Positions 7,514 through 15,896 of a stretch of DNA of 64,000 nt are shown one piece after another. The position numbers and the translations under genes are program-made. This stretch comes from an uncultured Emticicia sp. (GTDB lineage Bacteria > Bacteroidota > Bacteroidia > Cytophagales > Spirosomataceae). The first letter of the stretch is position 1; every line of letters begins with the position of its first letter. The stretch is from positions 202,062-266,061 of the forward strand of contig NZ_CALCZQ010000052.1 in assembly GCF_937903345.1 (NCBI RefSeq). The letters run 5' to 3'. The notes under the pieces are model-generated. The model searched no databases, was not told where the DNA came from, and saw nothing but the letters and a program-made list of their open reading frames with translations.

Positions 7514-9157
7514 ATGAAATTGCCAAGGCTAATTCTCTTTTTTCTTTATTTCATTCCTTTCATTACGGCCTGTGGTCAAAGTCATCATAAAACTTTCACG
7601 CGTGAAGATTCTCTTCGTGGAAGAATTACGGTTGAGCGTGAATGGTGGGATTTGAAATACTACGATCTTCGAGTAAAAGTAAATCCAAGCGAAAAAGCGA
7701 TTGCAGGAAGCACAAGCGTATTTTATGAGGTTTTGAAACCTTACCAAACGATTCAAATTGACCTTCAGCCACCTTTGCAAATAGAAAAAGTTACACAAGA
7801 TGGGCAAGAACTTTCTTTCAAAAAAGATGGGGCAAACGCCTACATGATTTCACTGAAAAAAGCTCAAGTGAAAGGAAAAAATGAGTCAATCGTCGTGACT
7901 TATTCTGGTAAACCGATTGTAGCGAAGCGTCCGCCTTGGGATGGTGGTTTTCAGTGGGTGAAAGATAAAGCGGGCAATGATTTTGTGGCTACTTCGTGTC
8001 AAGGTTTAGGCTCGAGTGCTTGGTGGCCGTGCAAAGACCACATGTATGACGAATGTGATAGTATGTTGATAAGTATCACAGTTCCGAAAAATTTAACTGA
8101 TATATCAAATGGTCGTTTAAGAAAAACTACTGAAAATGCCGACGGTACAAAGACATTCGATTGGTTTGTGAAGAACCCTATCAATAATTATGGTGTAAAT
8201 GTAAATATTGGTAATTACGTGCATTTTGATGAGATTTTTGAGGGAGAAAAAGGAAAACTAACGATGGATTATTATGTTTTGCCCGAAAACCTTGAAAAAG
8301 CTAAAGAGCAATTCAAGCAAGCCAGCATGATGATGAAGGCTTTTGAGTATTGGTTTGGGCCATATCCATTCTATGAGGATGGGTATAAATTGGTAGAAGT
8401 GCCATACTTGGGTATGGAGCATCAAAGCTCTGTTACTTATGGAAACAAATATCAAAACGGGTATTTGGGTCGAGATTTGTCTGGTACTGGTTGGGGTTTA
8501 AAGTGGGATTTTATCATTATTCACGAATCGGGGCATGAGTGGTTTGCCAATAATATTACGTATAAAGATGTAGCCGATATGTGGATTCACGAGAGTTTTA
8601 CGAATTATTCGGAAAGCCTGTATACGGAATACTATTTTGGCCAAAAGGCCGCTTCTGACTATGTAATTGGTACTCGTAAAGGCATTAGAAATGATATTCC
8701 GATTATTGGGTCCTATGATGTAAACAAAAGTGGCTCGGGCGATATGTATCCGAAGGGTGGAAATATGCTGCATGCGATTCGCCAAATTACAAATAACGAC
8801 GAAAAATGGCGACAAATTTTGCGAGGTTTGAATAAAACTTTTTATCACCAAACCGTAACGACTCAGCAAATTGAGGCTTATTTATCGAAAAATGTAGGCC
8901 GAGATTTAAGCAAGGTTTTTGACCAATATTTACGTGATGTCAGAATTCCAGTGTTGGAATATGCGGTAGAAAAAAATAGAATAAGCTATCGTTGGAGTAA
9001 TTGCCTAGAAGGATTTGATATGCCAGTAAAAGTAACAGTTGATGGCGGAAAAGAGGAATTTATTTATCCAATAACCTCTTGGAAATCTATTAAAGGCAAA
9101 TCAGAATTGAAAGTTGATGAGAATTTTTATGTAACTGCGAAGGCTGTAAGAAAATAA
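7514..9157 (+). CDS. M1-family metallopeptidase, lipoprotein
   Basis: 547 residues. An N-terminal lipoprotein signal (MKLPRLILFFLYFIPFITAC) puts the acylated Cys near residue 24, so the enzyme is probably exported and membrane-anchored. The gluzincin zinc site is present: HESGH at 337-341 and the third ligand Glu360 in HESFTNYSE, with the usual 18-residue spacing. A GMEHQ motif at residue 300 takes the place of the GAMEN exopeptidase motif. The M1 N-terminal beta domain precedes it. M1 enzymes remove N-terminal residues from peptides. ATG 7514 is chosen because it starts the signal peptide; upstream in-frame codons lack one. Confidence 0.93.
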   Translation: MKLPRLILFFLYFIPFITACGQSHHKTFTREDSLRGRITVEREWWDLKYYDLRVKVNPSEKAIAGSTSVFYEVLKPYQTIQIDLQPPLQIEKVTQDGQELSFKKDGANAYMISLKKAQVKGKNESIVVTYSGKPIVAKRPPWDGGFQWVKDKAGNDFVATSCQGLGSSAWWPCKDHMYDECDSMLISITVPKNLTDISNGRLRKTTENADGTKTFDWFVKNPINNYGVNVNIGNYVHFDEIFEGEKGKLTMDYYVLPENLEKAKEQFKQASMMMKAFEYWFGPYPFYEDGYKLVEVPYLGMEHQSSVTYGNKYQNGYLGRDLSGTGWGLKWDFIIIHESGHEWFANNITYKDVADMWIHESFTNYSESLYTEYYFGQKAASDYVIGTRKGIRNDIPIIGSYDVNKSGSGDMYPKGGNMLHAIRQITNNDEKWRQILRGLNKTFYHQTVTTQQIEAYLSKNVGRDLSKVFDQYLRDVRIPVLEYAVEKNRISYRWSNCLEGFDMPVKVTVDGGKEEFIYPITSWKSIKGKSELKVDENFYVTAKAVRK

Positions 9158-9196
9158 TTATTTGAATAGGCAAGTTTACTAAACTCGCATATTACC

Positions 9197-10945
9197 TCAT
9201 CTCAAAACCGCCAATTTTCCAACAAAACTCTCAGAGCCATCTTCGGCTACGCAAAAAACCATATAAATGGCAGTAGTTGCTTGATGATTTTGCAAGTCCC
9301 AAGAAGCAGTGCCGCCATTTGATTTTGTTTCGTAAATCAATCTTCCAGCGGTATCTGTTATTTTAATAGCAGTATTTTCACGAAGTCCCGAAACCGTTAG
9401 AACACCTTGAAAATCTGGGCGAACTGGATTTGGAAATATTTTTACCGAACTAAGATCTTCACTTGGTTCGGATGAATCGGTGCGGTAGGAGAGAAGTCCG
9501 TTTTGGGTTAAAACAAAGATTTCACCTGAGTTATCATCAATGGCTAAATCAATAACATTTTTTGAAGGTAGTGGACTATTTTCTTCCGTAAAATTCAAAA
9601 TTTGTTCATCTGCTGAAGCCGAAAAAAGATTTAAACCGTTTTGAGTGGCTATCCATTTCCGGTTTCCACCATCAATCACAATTTTATTGACTACTTCCTG
9701 CAAAAGTAATCGTCGAGTTTGGAAAAACGGTGTATATGGTTTTATATTATTTGTAAAAATATCTTTTGAAGGAATAATTATTGCCACACCGTTATTTGTC
9801 CCTACCCAAAGCAGATTATCATGATCTAACGCGATGGTGTTGATGTAGTTGCCTGGCAGCTCAAATGTTGAACTATAAAAACGAGTTCGATTAGTGATGG
9901 GGTCAGTTACCTTTAATATTTGCCCTGTGAGTTGCCAACGGTAGCCGTATTGATCAATTATATCAGCGTTATTCCTTGGAGTTTGATTGATAGTTGGGTT
10001 TGTCCACAAGTTATCCACAAATGCGTTTCCTGCAATACCAGAGGTATAAATTGTTTGATTTTGGTAAAAAACTGAAAAAATATCACCTTTTACACCATTA
10101 GGGCTATAAGATTTAAAACTTCCAGAAAAATTGCCCAATAGCCCGTTTTCTCCATCAGCTATCCAGATCTTTCCTTCGCCATCAGTTTCGAGCTCATTTG
10201 GAAAAACAATAAGATTATCTTTCGGAAAAACAGGACTTTTAAAGAGTTGGTCATTTATTACTTTATTCCAGTTGCCGAAAAATTGTAGATTAGTTGTTGG
10301 TGCAAATTTTGCCCCCAAAATTCCACCCGAAGTATTCACAAAAATGCTATCTCGGGCAAAGGCTATTTGTTTAACTGCGACTTTTCTACCCTCTTTGCCG
10401 ATATTTTGATAGGTTTCTTTGATTTCATTTTTTTTTACATCCAAAACTACTAAACCAAAGTCGGCTGCCAAATAAGCAAAATCTCCACGAAATTCTATTT
10501 GATTAATGGCTTTACTATCTTGAATCGCATCAGTTTTTTTGATAAAATCAATATTCTGAATCTTGTCAGGCAAACCTTCAGAGGTGATAGTCATTAGATC
10601 TATATTGCCTGTTTCGTAGGCAATAACGAGGGCTTTTAGACCAGAATTATATTTAATTTGAGAGATGATTGTTTCGCTTAAATTGTTTAGTTTTGAAAGT
10701 TTAACTGTTTGATTGGTAGTTTTATTAAAGTAGAAAAAGCCATTTTTTGAGAAGCAATAGATTTTGTTTTTTTCTACGACTTCTATACCTTTTGCATTAA
10801 AATAGTCAGCGTGCATTCGCCATGTGTTTGTTGGGATTTGGGCGAAAGTTTGAGAAGTTAAAACAATAAAAAATAGGCATTGTTTTAGTTGAAACAATGC
10901 CTTATTTAATGTCTTTGATTCTTTATTTTTAGATTTTCTCTTCAT
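9197..10945 (-). CDS. porZ: PorZ-like T9SS beta-propeller protein with type A sorting domain
   Basis: 582 residues. A signal peptide (around LFFIVLTSQTFAQ, residues 28-36) is followed by TWRMHADYFNAKGIEVV, the start typical of PorZ. Then come two-component-regulator-type propeller repeats such as DNLLWVGTNNGVAI and NRKWIATQNGLNLF. The C-terminus (FPNPVRPDFQGVLTVSGL to the end, about 80 residues) is a type A sorting domain. In Porphyromonas PorZ sits on the cell surface in the T9SS attachment complex and delivers anionic LPS. It overlaps the upstream glycosyltransferase gene by 17 nt, so the two are translationally coupled. It is shorter than many PorZ proteins; assignment is by pattern, not by search. 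Confidence 0.75.
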   Translation of the reverse strand: MKRKSKNKESKTLNKALFQLKQCLFFIVLTSQTFAQIPTNTWRMHADYFNAKGIEVVEKNKIYCFSKNGFFYFNKTTNQTVKLSKLNNLSETIISQIKYNSGLKALVIAYETGNIDLMTITSEGLPDKIQNIDFIKKTDAIQDSKAINQIEFRGDFAYLAADFGLVVLDVKKNEIKETYQNIGKEGRKVAVKQIAFARDSIFVNTSGGILGAKFAPTTNLQFFGNWNKVINDQLFKSPVFPKDNLIVFPNELETDGEGKIWIADGENGLLGNFSGSFKSYSPNGVKGDIFSVFYQNQTIYTSGIAGNAFVDNLWTNPTINQTPRNNADIIDQYGYRWQLTGQILKVTDPITNRTRFYSSTFELPGNYINTIALDHDNLLWVGTNNGVAIIIPSKDIFTNNIKPYTPFFQTRRLLLQEVVNKIVIDGGNRKWIATQNGLNLFSASADEQILNFTEENSPLPSKNVIDLAIDDNSGEIFVLTQNGLLSYRTDSSEPSEDLSSVKIFPNPVRPDFQGVLTVSGLRENTAIKITDTAGRLIYETKSNGGTASWDLQNHQATTAIYMVFCVAEDGSESFVGKLAVLR

Positions 10946-11882
10946 TCAACACACTTTCAATAATATATCTTGGACGAGATTTTACTTCTTCGTAAATTTT
11001 TCCTACATATTCACCAATCAAACCGATGGCAATCATATTTGAGCCGCTGAAAAAAGTCATCGGTAGCACGATTGATGTCCAGCCCTGCACAGTAAAACCA
11101 AAAAGTTTACAAACTAAAACCCAAATTGTGATGCCCATGGCAAACACAAAATTGAAGATGCCAAACCAAAGCACCAATTTCATCGGAACGGTCGAAAACG
11201 AAGTAATACCATTCCACGCAAAAATTAGCATTTTTCTAAGTGGATATTTCGATTCTCCAGCTTCACGTTCGAGGCGTTTGTAATAAACTTTATCGCTCTG
11301 AAAACCAATCATCGGGATAATTCCACGAATGAAAAGATTGGTTTCTCCAAAGTTTGAAAATTCGTTAAGTACTTGATTATCAATTAGTCTGAAATCTGCG
11401 TGGTTATAAACTGTCGGTACCCCCATGCGTTGCATGAGTTTATAAAATGTTTCGGCAGTGAAGCGTTTAAAGAACGAATCACTACTACGGTCATTGCGTA
11501 CGCCGTAAACAATTTTTGAGCCTTCGTTGTGTTTTTCCAACATTCCATCAATCGCACGAAGGTCGTCTTGGAGGTCTGCATCAATCGAAATGTAACAATC
11601 AAATTGGTTTTTATGGTGTAATAAACCCGCCACTAAAGCTGCTTGATGTCCGAAATTTCGTGAGAGTTTTAAGCCAATAATATTCGAATCTCTTTTGCAG
11701 ATACTATCAATGATTATCCAAGTTGAGTCACGGCTACCATCGTTCACAAAACAGATTTTGCTATCGGCCGTAATGGCATTTCTCTCCTTCAATTCTATGA
11801 AGTACATTGATAATGTGCTATAAGTTTTTTCAAGAATTTCTTGTTCATTATAACACGGAACAACCAAAAGGAGTTTATACAT
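10929..11882 (-). CDS. Family 2 glycosyltransferase, polyprenyl-phosphate sugar type
   Basis: 317 residues. The N-terminal GT-A domain begins with LLLVVPCYNEQEILEKTY, has FVNDGSRDST near 47-56 and a YISIDADLQDD metal-binding DxD near 95-105. QAALVAGL is typical of the DPM1/GtrB subgroup. Two C-terminal membrane helices follow (about residues 230-285). Such enzymes move a sugar from a nucleotide donor to undecaprenyl phosphate on the inner face of the cytoplasmic membrane for later use in glycans. It overlaps the PorZ-like gene downstream and has a polytopic membrane protein gene 120 nt upstream on the same strand. Confidence 0.92.
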   Translation of the reverse strand: MYKLLLVVPCYNEQEILEKTYSTLSMYFIELKERNAITADSKICFVNDGSRDSTWIIIDSICKRDSNIIGLKLSRNFGHQAALVAGLLHHKNQFDCYISIDADLQDDLRAIDGMLEKHNEGSKIVYGVRNDRSSDSFFKRFTAETFYKLMQRMGVPTVYNHADFRLIDNQVLNEFSNFGETNLFIRGIIPMIGFQSDKVYYKRLEREAGESKYPLRKMLIFAWNGITSFSTVPMKLVLWFGIFNFVFAMGITIWVLVCKLFGFTVQGWTSIVLPMTFFSGSNMIAIGLIGEYVGKIYEEVKSRPRYIIESVLNEEKI

Positions 11883-12002
11883 CTAATTCTGACAGGATTT
11901 TGTAAAATTTATGAGATAGACAGGATTTAAAATCCTCAATTTATTAGAATCAAAAAAACCTTTTGATTCTAAACCTAACACAAAGTTACTCAAACATCAC
12001 TT

Positions 12003-13151
12003 TTACATCAAGAAAAAACCAGTTCCATTCGTGCGACTGGCCATTGGGTGTAAAAAACAAATAATAGCAATCACTAAAAGTATTACTTTTAATTCCTTTT
12101 CGGTAAGATATTTTTGAGCGATGACTAATGTTAAAAATATAGCAATAATTCCATAAGAACCGCTTCGTGTAGAATCAAAAGTAGTAAGTGAGCCTACTAA
12201 CATTGCAAATAATGCACCCAAAATCGCCAAAAGCCTAAGCCAATCTTTGGCATTGTAAAGGAACATAAATGCCAATATAATAAGCAGCCACCAACCCTCA
12301 AAAACCCATAAAAACTTAAAACCCCAAACTGGCCAACTACCGCCAAACATTTCGGCAAATTCGCCTGGCTTGGTTGTGTCGTGCATACCGAGTTTATCGA
12401 CTAAGTAAAATTTACGAATTGCACCGTAAGCGATCCAAGCTGCCACAACCGCCAACATTTGTAAATTTATTTGAATCTTGAATGGCTTGTTTTCTTTCCA
12501 TTGCGGCACAAACCACCACCACAAGAATACCATTCCTGAGCCAACTATCGCACGTTCATCGCCCCAAAAAGCCAACGATAAAAATATGAATATCAATAAA
12601 GGATTTCGATAATATATAGCTAAAAATAGAGTAAAATAGCAGAAAAAATCGCCATAAGTGGCAATATCTATAAAAAAAGCGGCACCCATATAAGTAGAAA
12701 CAATTCCTAAAACTGCGTAAAATATACTCGTTTTATCACTTAATGTTCGCTCCAAAAAGTTGATGAGCATATAAAGAAATATAATTCCCAAAATTAATTG
12801 AAAACCATACAAAACGATACTAACATACTCGATATGAAGTACTTTTACAAATGCAGGCATTGTGAGTCTGAAAGTACGGTTATTCATGCCTGTAAACTCT
12901 GGGTAAGTCCAGTTGTAGGTAAAGCTTGTTGCTCGGTCTTTGATAGTTTGATACAGAAAATACTCGTGTTTTTCTTTTACGACAGTCGTATAAAAATCAC
13001 CAAAATGACGAAGTGGTGAAATATTGTTGAAAAATGAAAGCAATATAGCCACTGTGGCTATTATCACAACTTTCGTTTTCCATTTTGGACTTAACAACAA
13101 CGAAGCAATTTTTGCCTCAAAACGTTGATATAAATTTTCTAAAAAAGACAT
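12003..13151 (-). CDS. Polytopic inner-membrane protein of unknown function
   Basis: 382 residues with about nine or ten hydrophobic helices spread over the whole length and a short basic cytoplasmic start (MSFLENLYQRFEAKIASLL). The pattern of long helices plus a conserved-looking WGDERAIVGS turn near residue 200 recalls GT-C-type membrane glycosyltransferases and O-antigen-type enzymes, but no diagnostic motif was seen. It is upstream of and co-directional with the GT2 and PorZ-like genes, so a role in surface glycan assembly is a reasonable inference. Not recognised as a named family. Confidence 0.75.
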   Translation of the reverse strand: MSFLENLYQRFEAKIASLLLSPKWKTKVVIIATVAILLSFFNNISPLRHFGDFYTTVVKEKHEYFLYQTIKDRATSFTYNWTYPEFTGMNNRTFRLTMPAFVKVLHIEYVSIVLYGFQLILGIIFLYMLINFLERTLSDKTSIFYAVLGIVSTYMGAAFFIDIATYGDFFCYFTLFLAIYYRNPLLIFIFLSLAFWGDERAIVGSGMVFLWWWFVPQWKENKPFKIQINLQMLAVVAAWIAYGAIRKFYLVDKLGMHDTTKPGEFAEMFGGSWPVWGFKFLWVFEGWWLLIILAFMFLYNAKDWLRLLAILGALFAMLVGSLTTFDSTRSGSYGIIAIFLTLVIAQKYLTEKELKVILLVIAIICFLHPMASRTNGTGFFLM

Positions 13152-13295
13152 TTTTGGTTAATGTAGAATGCAGAATGAAGCACAGAGCTACTACGCTACT
13201 TAGTAAATAAGTAGTTACGTGTTTATCTCTCAGCAAATGTTTGAGATTTCATCTGCAAAGATGCCTACTTTTTGGCAATAATCAAACCATAAAAA

Positions 13296-13320
13296 AAGCC
13301 CGAGATTATATCTTAGGCTT
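13296..13320 (-). terminator. Intrinsic terminator overlapping the stop codon of the small sigma-partner gene
   Basis: Stem 13296-13306 with 13310-13320: AAGCC/GGCTT, one C-A mismatch, then GAGAT/ATCTT, with a 3-nt loop. On the minus strand it is followed by a T-run (13291-13297 are A on the plus strand). The stop codon at 13306-13308 lies in the hairpin apex. Confidence 0.75.
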
Positions 13321-13542
13321 ATAATTTCTTGAATAACTTAGGATTCTCTCAATCGCCGAATCTGATGGAGAGAGTTGAATATTGTCCATACCTGATTTTA
13401 AATCGGCACAGTCAAGGTAGAAATTGAGCAACTCTTTATCGAAAAGAAGAGTTGCTTCTACGAAAGTGTTTTCTTGGTTTGATGTTTCATTATACAAATA
13501 ACGAACTACATCATTCTGAGTGCTGGTAAAGGTTTGTGTCAT
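13306..13542 (-). CDS. Small protein co-translated with the ECF sigma factor
   Basis: 78 residues, soluble, acidic in the middle (FDKELLNFYLDCADLKSG), with no membrane segment and no zinc-binding anti-sigma motif. Its start overlaps the 3' end of the sigma factor gene by 32 nt in another frame, so the two are coupled in translation. Small proteins in this position are common after this sigma gene in Cytophagales, but the function is not established; a sigma partner or stability factor is only inference. A terminator hairpin is folded around its stop codon. Confidence 0.75.
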   Translation of the reverse strand: MTQTFTSTQNDVVRYLYNETSNQENTFVEATLLFDKELLNFYLDCADLKSGMDNIQLSPSDSAIERILSYSRNYKPKI

Positions 13543-14116
13543 AAGCGTATGCTGATTTTCCCATCATTTTTCTAAGATTGATAAGAGCATAACGCATTCT
13601 CCCTAACGCCGTGTTGATACTCACACCAGTTGCATCGGCAATTTCTTGGAACGACATGTCATCGTAATGACGCATCACCAAAACCTCACGCTGCTGGTCG
13701 GGTAATCGTTTGATTAAATCACGCAAGTGTTCGTGAGATTCACGTTTTATTTGCATTGATTCAATAGAATCTTCGGCAAATTCGAGTGAATTAAACACAT
13801 TACTTCCGTCCTCAAACACTACGGTCGGGTAGCGTTTCTCCCTACGGAAATAGTCTATCGCAAGATTGTGAGCAATTCGGAGTATCCACGGCAGAAATTT
13901 CCCTTCTTCATTGTATCGGCCATCACGTAGCACTTCAACTGCTTTTATAAACGTATCTTGAAGCAAGTCTTCAGCAACATATTGGTCTTTTACAACAAGG
14001 TAAATTGTGGTATATACTTTTGATTTGTAACGTTGAACAAGCGTAGCAAATGCTTTTTCGTTGCCACGAATATACAATGAAACAAGCTCACTGTCGTTAA
14101 CTTGGATTTTTCCCAT
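13511..14116 (-). CDS. ECF sigma factor, sigma-70 family
   Basis: 201 residues with both ECF domains. Sigma region 2 covers about residues 15-85 (TLVQRYKSKVYTTIYLVV, then AEDLLQDTFIKAVEVL, the core-binding and -10 recognition helices). Sigma region 4 covers about 125-185 (LPDQQREVLVMRHYDDMSFQ followed by the helix-turn-helix EIADATGVSINTALGRMRYA). ECF factors redirect polymerase to a small regulon, often envelope stress. There is no membrane anti-sigma gene next to it; instead a 78-residue soluble protein overlaps its end. The gene is preceded by about 350 nt of AT-rich DNA. Confidence 0.95.
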   Translation of the reverse strand: MGKIQVNDSELVSLYIRGNEKAFATLVQRYKSKVYTTIYLVVKDQYVAEDLLQDTFIKAVEVLRDGRYNEEGKFLPWILRIAHNLAIDYFRREKRYPTVVFEDGSNVFNSLEFAEDSIESMQIKRESHEHLRDLIKRLPDQQREVLVMRHYDDMSFQEIADATGVSINTALGRMRYALINLRKMMGKSAYAYDTNLYQHSE

Positions 14117-14464
14117 TTCAGTATTTCAATTTAGTTAACGTAGAGCTTTATGCCATATTGTATATTTTGTGTTTAAATTTTGAAGAATTATTTTTTGATG
14201 CCGAAAGATAGATAAAAATAATGATTCGTGTCAAGTAATTGAAATAAAAAAAATGGTTAATGGTTTGTTAATATTCCTTATTAAATTTCAATTTCAAGGT
14301 TTTATTCAAATTATTAGACAATAAATGTCCTAGAAGTTTTGTTCAAATTTAAAATTGTAAATATCTGATATTCAGGCACTTAATATGTCTTAATCGTACA
14401 TTGTTTTTTTCGGTATAATTTTTGCACATTTAGGTATGTGAAATAAAATAAATTATTAAAAAAA
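14117..14464. other. AT-rich divergent intergenic region
   Basis: About 350 nt between the ECF sigma gene and the outer-membrane protein gene. It must hold both promoters. A near-consensus TATAATTTTTGC at 14413-14424 has one extra T compared with TAnnTTTGC and points toward the plus-strand gene. No gene or stable hairpin was seen. Confidence 0.5.
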
Positions 14465-15838
14465 ATGTTTTACTATACTTATAATTTACGTCGGAATGTT
14501 AAAAAACTTGCGGCAGCGAGTACTTCTATGCAGTACAATCATGATTTTGTTAGGGTTATTTCCGTCTCACAAAATCACGTTTTTAACAATAAACTAAAAA
14601 GGGTAATAATTGTACTTTTCTTGGTTTTTGGCTTTTCTATTTCGCAGTCTTTTGGACAGCGTGACCAAATTACGACCCAAGCAGGGGAGAAAATCCGTTG
14701 CCGAATCTTAGACGAAACCCCCATACGTTTTATATACGCTTATCTTTCACCAAGTGGTAAAGTACTTAAAAATGAAATCTTCAAAAACTTAGTCTCTGAC
14801 TTCAAATATAATTTTTATTCTAGCGATATCGTTACGAAAGGAAATAAATTACCAGACGGCTTAGGTCGAACAATAGAAGAAAATATTATGTCCTCGCAGA
14901 GAGTTGATAATCGTAAACGCGAACCAATCAACACAAAAACCAATCCTAAGAAAAGTGATAGCAAAAATGAAGCAGCAGAAACTAAAGAAAAATCATTTAC
15001 AAAAGAATCTTCGGCTGAAAAGAAATCATGGAAAGTAGAAAATGCTCCTAAAACGACGAAGGAAGAAGAAAAGTCAGAGGCTTCCACAAATAAAAAGAAG
15101 GAAACACCAAAAAAAGAGGAGGTCTTAACTAAAAAAGAAGAAATAGTGGCAACATCAATTGCCGCCCCTAAGGCAGAAAATGAGTTTAGTAATTATCTTA
15201 AATGGAGATTGGGTGTAAAGGGAGGCTTGGGTAATATGTTAGCCAAGATACCTACTTCTAATGCCTATGGCTTGTTTCAAGAAAAACTTCTTCGTGGGTA
15301 CATATGGGGTGCTGATGCGGCTTATTTTCCAGGAGATAATGTGGGCTTTGGCATGATTTTTAATAATTTTCAAGCTAATAACAAGGCTGAAAATATAGCT
15401 TTTATTAATGAAATTTTGAATAAACCTGATATTGGAAGTATCTCAAATAAACGTTCGATTAAATATGTAGGACCAGTATTCTATTATCGCAAAAATATAG
15501 ATTTCAAAACAATGGTAGTAATGGGGCTCTCGCCAGGTGTTTATTTTTTTAAAGAGAAAGGCTCCTATAATACTGCCAATTATACTTTTAAAGGAATGGA
15601 TTTTGGTGCTTCAGCAACACTTGGTATTGATTTTTTAATCGGAAATGACATCACAGGGCGAGATGTTATCTTGAGTTTGGAGGCTGGGTATAGCTATGGA
15701 AAAATGCGTGCAATAGATTACGGTGCAGGCGGGGGTGCGATAAACTTAGCGAGTCCAATTGACTTGGGTAGACTCGATTTTACTTTAGGCCTAAGATTTA
15801 CGCGTTATCCAAAATATTTTAGAATGACGTCTAATTGA
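14465..15838 (+). CDS. Outer-membrane beta-barrel protein with Lys/Glu-rich linker
   Basis: 457 residues as drawn. An internal signal-peptide-like segment (KLKRVIIVLFLVFGFSISQS, about 44-62) ends before GQRDQ. A short domain (QAGEKIRCRILDETPIRFIY) follows, then a low-complexity linker of about 110 residues dominated by K, E, S and T. The last 220 residues have the alternating aromatic pattern of an outer-membrane barrel (YIWGADAAYFPGDNVGFGMI and DVILSLEAGYSYGKMRAI, ending with TLGLRFTRYPKYF). The first 42 residues look unlike a signal peptide, and no ATG exists closer than codon 22, so the true start is doubtful. Function unknown. Confidence 0.75.
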   Translation: MFYYTYNLRRNVKKLAAASTSMQYNHDFVRVISVSQNHVFNNKLKRVIIVLFLVFGFSISQSFGQRDQITTQAGEKIRCRILDETPIRFIYAYLSPSGKVLKNEIFKNLVSDFKYNFYSSDIVTKGNKLPDGLGRTIEENIMSSQRVDNRKREPINTKTNPKKSDSKNEAAETKEKSFTKESSAEKKSWKVENAPKTTKEEEKSEASTNKKKETPKKEEVLTKKEEIVATSIAAPKAENEFSNYLKWRLGVKGGLGNMLAKIPTSNAYGLFQEKLLRGYIWGADAAYFPGDNVGFGMIFNNFQANNKAENIAFINEILNKPDIGSISNKRSIKYVGPVFYYRKNIDFKTMVVMGLSPGVYFFKEKGSYNTANYTFKGMDFGASATLGIDFLIGNDITGRDVILSLEAGYSYGKMRAIDYGAGGGAINLASPIDLGRLDFTLGLRFTRYPKYFRMTSN

Positions 15839-15860
15839 AAGTGTAAAGTTTAGCGTGTAA

Positions 15861-15883
15861 AGTTTAGATTTATATTCTAAACT
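15861..15883. terminator. Possible weak bidirectional terminator
   Basis: 8-bp perfect but AT-rich stem, AGTTTAGA (15861-15868) with TCTAAACT (15876-15883), loop 7 nt, placed between the convergent ends of the outer-membrane protein gene and menF. No clear T-run follows on either side. Confidence 0.4.
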
Positions 15884-15896
15884 ATCAACCACACTT

